Positions 6,859 to 7,799 of a stretch of 7,799 nt of DNA are shown piece by piece. How positions within the stretch are numbered: position 1 is the first letter of the stretch; every line of letters starts with the position of its first letter. The notes beneath the pieces are model-generated. The model was not told the DNA's origin. It saw nothing but the letters and a program-made list of their open reading frames with translations, and ran no database searches. A program made the translations under genes and the position numbers. This stretch comes from Sulfurimonas sp. GTDB lineage: Bacteria > Campylobacterota > Campylobacteria > Campylobacterales > Sulfurimonadaceae. The stretch covers positions 1 through 7,799 of the forward strand of contig JALUZQ010000166.1 in NCBI GenBank assembly GCA_027011725.1, in the 5' to 3' direction.

Positions 6859-6887
6859 AGTATATCTAATCAGACTTTAATATCTAA
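6859..6887 (-). promoter_or_regulatory. possible promoter for the cdsA-dxr-kinase-tsaD operon
   Basis: On the minus strand TTAGAT and TATACT are separated by 17 bases (TATACT at 6859-6864, TTAGAT at 6882-6887), with a start point near 6852 and a leader of about 32 bases ahead of cdsA. The -10 is one base off consensus and the -35 matches poorly. It overlaps the last codons of the upstream gene. AT-rich DNA gives many chance matches, so this is tentative. Confidence 0.3.
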
Positions 6888-7184
6888 TTTATGCAAAGGG
6901 GGAGTGCTTGAGGAGTCATCCTCTTTTTTGTGGGGTTTTTTCTTTTGAGACATATTTTGTGTCTCTTCATCAGCTTCTTGTTGGTTGTGTTCACGGTCAG
7001 GATCAACCGCATGAGCCTCTTCAGCCTCACGAATCTCAAGAACTTTTTCATCTTTTTCTTGCACAGCCGCCTGCGCCATAAAGTTTTGCAACTCGACGCG
7101 GTTCGTATGTGCATTTTGAGGAGCTGTCGCAGCAGGTGTCATTTGATTTACCAAAACAACATTGCCGAGTGGACTTATAGCCAT
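6870..7184 (-). CDS. small charged, probably disordered protein of unknown function
   Basis: I do not recognise a function. The 104-residue product has three visible parts. An uncharged start (MAISPLGNVVLVNQMTPAAT) is the only hydrophobic part and looks like a conserved motif. A middle from about 42 to 78 is very rich in Glu, Asp and Gln and could form a helix or coiled coil (KDEKVLEIREAEEAH). A lysine and serine tail (KKKPHKKEDDSSS) precedes the terminal LHKLDIKV. There is no Cys, no signal peptide and no membrane segment, so it should be cytoplasmic and largely disordered. That it is a real gene is supported by a strong AGAGGAG site 6 bases before the ATG, a fit between two minus-strand genes, and composition that differs from a chance frame. 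A competing frame (6884-7114) has no such site. I recall similar short MAISPLGN proteins beside cdsA in related genomes, but cannot verify this. Confidence 0.8.
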   Translation of the reverse strand: MAISPLGNVVLVNQMTPAATAPQNAHTNRVELQNFMAQAAVQEKDEKVLEIREAEEAHAVDPDREHNQQEADEETQNMSQKKKPHKKEDDSSSTPPLHKLDIKV

Positions 7185-7203
7185 ACTGTACTCCTCTTAA
7201 ATA

Positions 7204-7220
7204 AGGGAGAGTCTCTCCCT
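7204..7220 (-). terminator. hairpin between the small barrel gene and the 104-residue gene
   Basis: AGGGAGAG-T-CTCTCCCT is a perfect 17-base inverted repeat (realistically 7 pairs with a 3-base loop). It begins within the stop codon of the outer-membrane gene. On the minus strand it is followed by TATTTAA, then the AGAGGAG site of the next gene. The U-stretch is short, so I read it as a leaky terminator or 3'-end stabiliser that lets part of the transcript continue. Confidence 0.55.
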
Positions 7221-7722
7221 AGAAATAGTAACGTAACAAAACAGATGAATTTGTTCCAAATGTTGTCACATCTCCAAAACCTAAATCAAATCTGACCTCT
7301 GCACCTAGAGTAAACTGCTTGTCAAAAGCATACTCAACACCTGCAACAGGGCCAAGGTTGAAGTTTGTATTTGATACACTTGTTGTAGTATTGCCATATG
7401 TATAATCAGCACTACTTGTTAAAATTCCTACATAACCACCGTAGTATCCAGTGATTTTTGAGCTTATCGGCTTCATCACCTCTAAAGCTGTTCCAATTTG
7501 GAAATTCGTAACAGAGGTATTATCTCCATCTTGATATGTAAACCCGAGAAATGGCTCTAAACGTAAATTATCCTCTAGAGTTATAGTACCTTTAATAAGT
7601 GCACTATCTTGCCCTGCTATACCAACACCAACACCAAACTGTGGTTCATCTGCAACTGCTGCTGTACTAAGTGCTCCTGCCAATGCAGCTGCTGAAAGTG
7701 TTTTTAACATAAATTTGTTCAT
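7219..7722 (-). CDS. small outer membrane beta-barrel protein
   Basis: A 167-residue secreted barrel protein of unknown role. It has a Sec signal peptide (MNKFMLKTLSAAALAGALST, cleavage probably after AVA at 22-24), then about 143 mature residues of alternating strands rich in Gly, Thr, Tyr and Phe (FGVGVGIAGQ, LRLEPFLGFTYQDG, TGYYGGYVGIL, FNLGPVAGVEYAF, FTLGAEVRFDLGFG). It ends in SVLLRYYF with the C-terminal Phe used by the BAM machinery. Size and strand count suggest an 8-stranded barrel of the OmpX/OmpA-domain or general beta-barrel class; I cannot name a closer family. ATG 7722 follows AAGGA with a 6-base gap and is preferred over the internal ATG at 7710. A clear TATAAT lies upstream, and a hairpin follows the stop. 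It is probably the first gene of the minus-strand transcription unit that leads into cdsA. Confidence 0.85.
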   Translation of the reverse strand: MNKFMLKTLSAAALAGALSTAAVADEPQFGVGVGIAGQDSALIKGTITLEDNLRLEPFLGFTYQDGDNTSVTNFQIGTALEVMKPISSKITGYYGGYVGILTSSADYTYGNTTTSVSNTNFNLGPVAGVEYAFDKQFTLGAEVRFDLGFGDVTTFGTNSSVLLRYYF

Positions 7723-7754
7723 TTATATTCCTTAATATTTTAATTTTCAAGTGA

Positions 7755-7760
7755 ATTATA
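7755..7760 (-). promoter_or_regulatory. -10 box for the small barrel gene
   Basis: The minus strand reads a perfect TATAAT preceded by TTTGTG, with T-rich stretches about 20-30 bases further upstream in place of a -35, the usual pattern in this phylum. The start point would be near 7748, with a leader of about 25 bases containing AAGGA. It probably drives the small barrel gene and, by read-through, part of the operon beyond. Confidence 0.6.
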
Positions 7761-7799
7761 CACAAATAATATAAAAAAATCTTACTCTCTTGTATCGAC

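Noticed and set aside
6884..7114. Minus-strand 76-residue frame inside the 104-residue gene
   Set aside because: It is a shifted frame of the same DNA with no ribosome site and a chance-like Arg/Lys/Leu composition; the 104-residue frame has a strong AGAGGAG site.
6930..7295. + strand 121-residue frame with a hydrophobic start
   Set aside because: It spans two real minus-strand genes and the hairpin between them. Its hydrophobic residues arise from complementing Glu/Lys codons.
1..7799. Defence system, mobile element, CRISPR, tRNA or phage genes
   Set aside because: Nearly all DNA is accounted for by recognisable core genes. No transposase, integrase, direct-repeat array or cloverleaf-like sequence was seen on either strand.

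Overview
The window looks like ordinary chromosomal core DNA from a free-living member of the Campylobacterota (the former Epsilonproteobacteria), most likely a Sulfurimonas-like or related sulfur oxidiser. The evidence is the AT-rich base composition with short or overlapping gene junctions, the fliQ-murB pair, the cdsA-dxr-(x)-tsaD order, a C-terminal piece of MqnD (futalosine menaquinone pathway), and promoters that have a TATAAT-type -10 but no clear -35. The genus is an inference; the phylum is well supported.

Left part (1-1481, + strand): the 3' end of mqnD, then fliQ 2 bases later, then murB overlapping fliQ by one base (TAATG). This is a tight co-transcribed trio joining menaquinone synthesis, flagellar export and peptidoglycan precursor synthesis. 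murB converges on, and overlaps by 11 bases, a minus-strand gene for a 260-residue TIGR04219-like outer-membrane beta-barrel protein (1471-2253) that has its own promoter.

Middle (2254-3038): thiol peroxidase tpx (minus strand) as a single-gene unit. It has its own leader containing a perfect 13-base palindrome, and a long hairpin over its stop codon. The U-run of that hairpin faces the + strand rather than the tpx transcript.

Right part (3039-7799, all minus strand, transcribed right to left): a small outer-membrane barrel protein with a clear promoter, a short hairpin, a 104-residue charged and probably disordered protein of unknown function, then cdsA, dxr, an orphan membrane histidine kinase and tsaD. 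From cdsA to tsaD every junction abuts or overlaps: cdsA and dxr are in one frame separated by a single TAG, dxr and the kinase overlap by about 20 bases, and the kinase and tsaD overlap by 11. This is an essential housekeeping operon (phospholipid, isoprenoid and tRNA t6A synthesis) carrying one signalling gene.

I see no mobile element, CRISPR array, tRNA or rRNA gene, phage gene or defence system. No gene-free stretch exceeds about 160 bases. I found no convincing new biological system. The points worth a second look are local: the cdsA-TAG-dxr junction, the kinase inside the operon, the uncharacterised small acidic/basic protein, and the hairpins.
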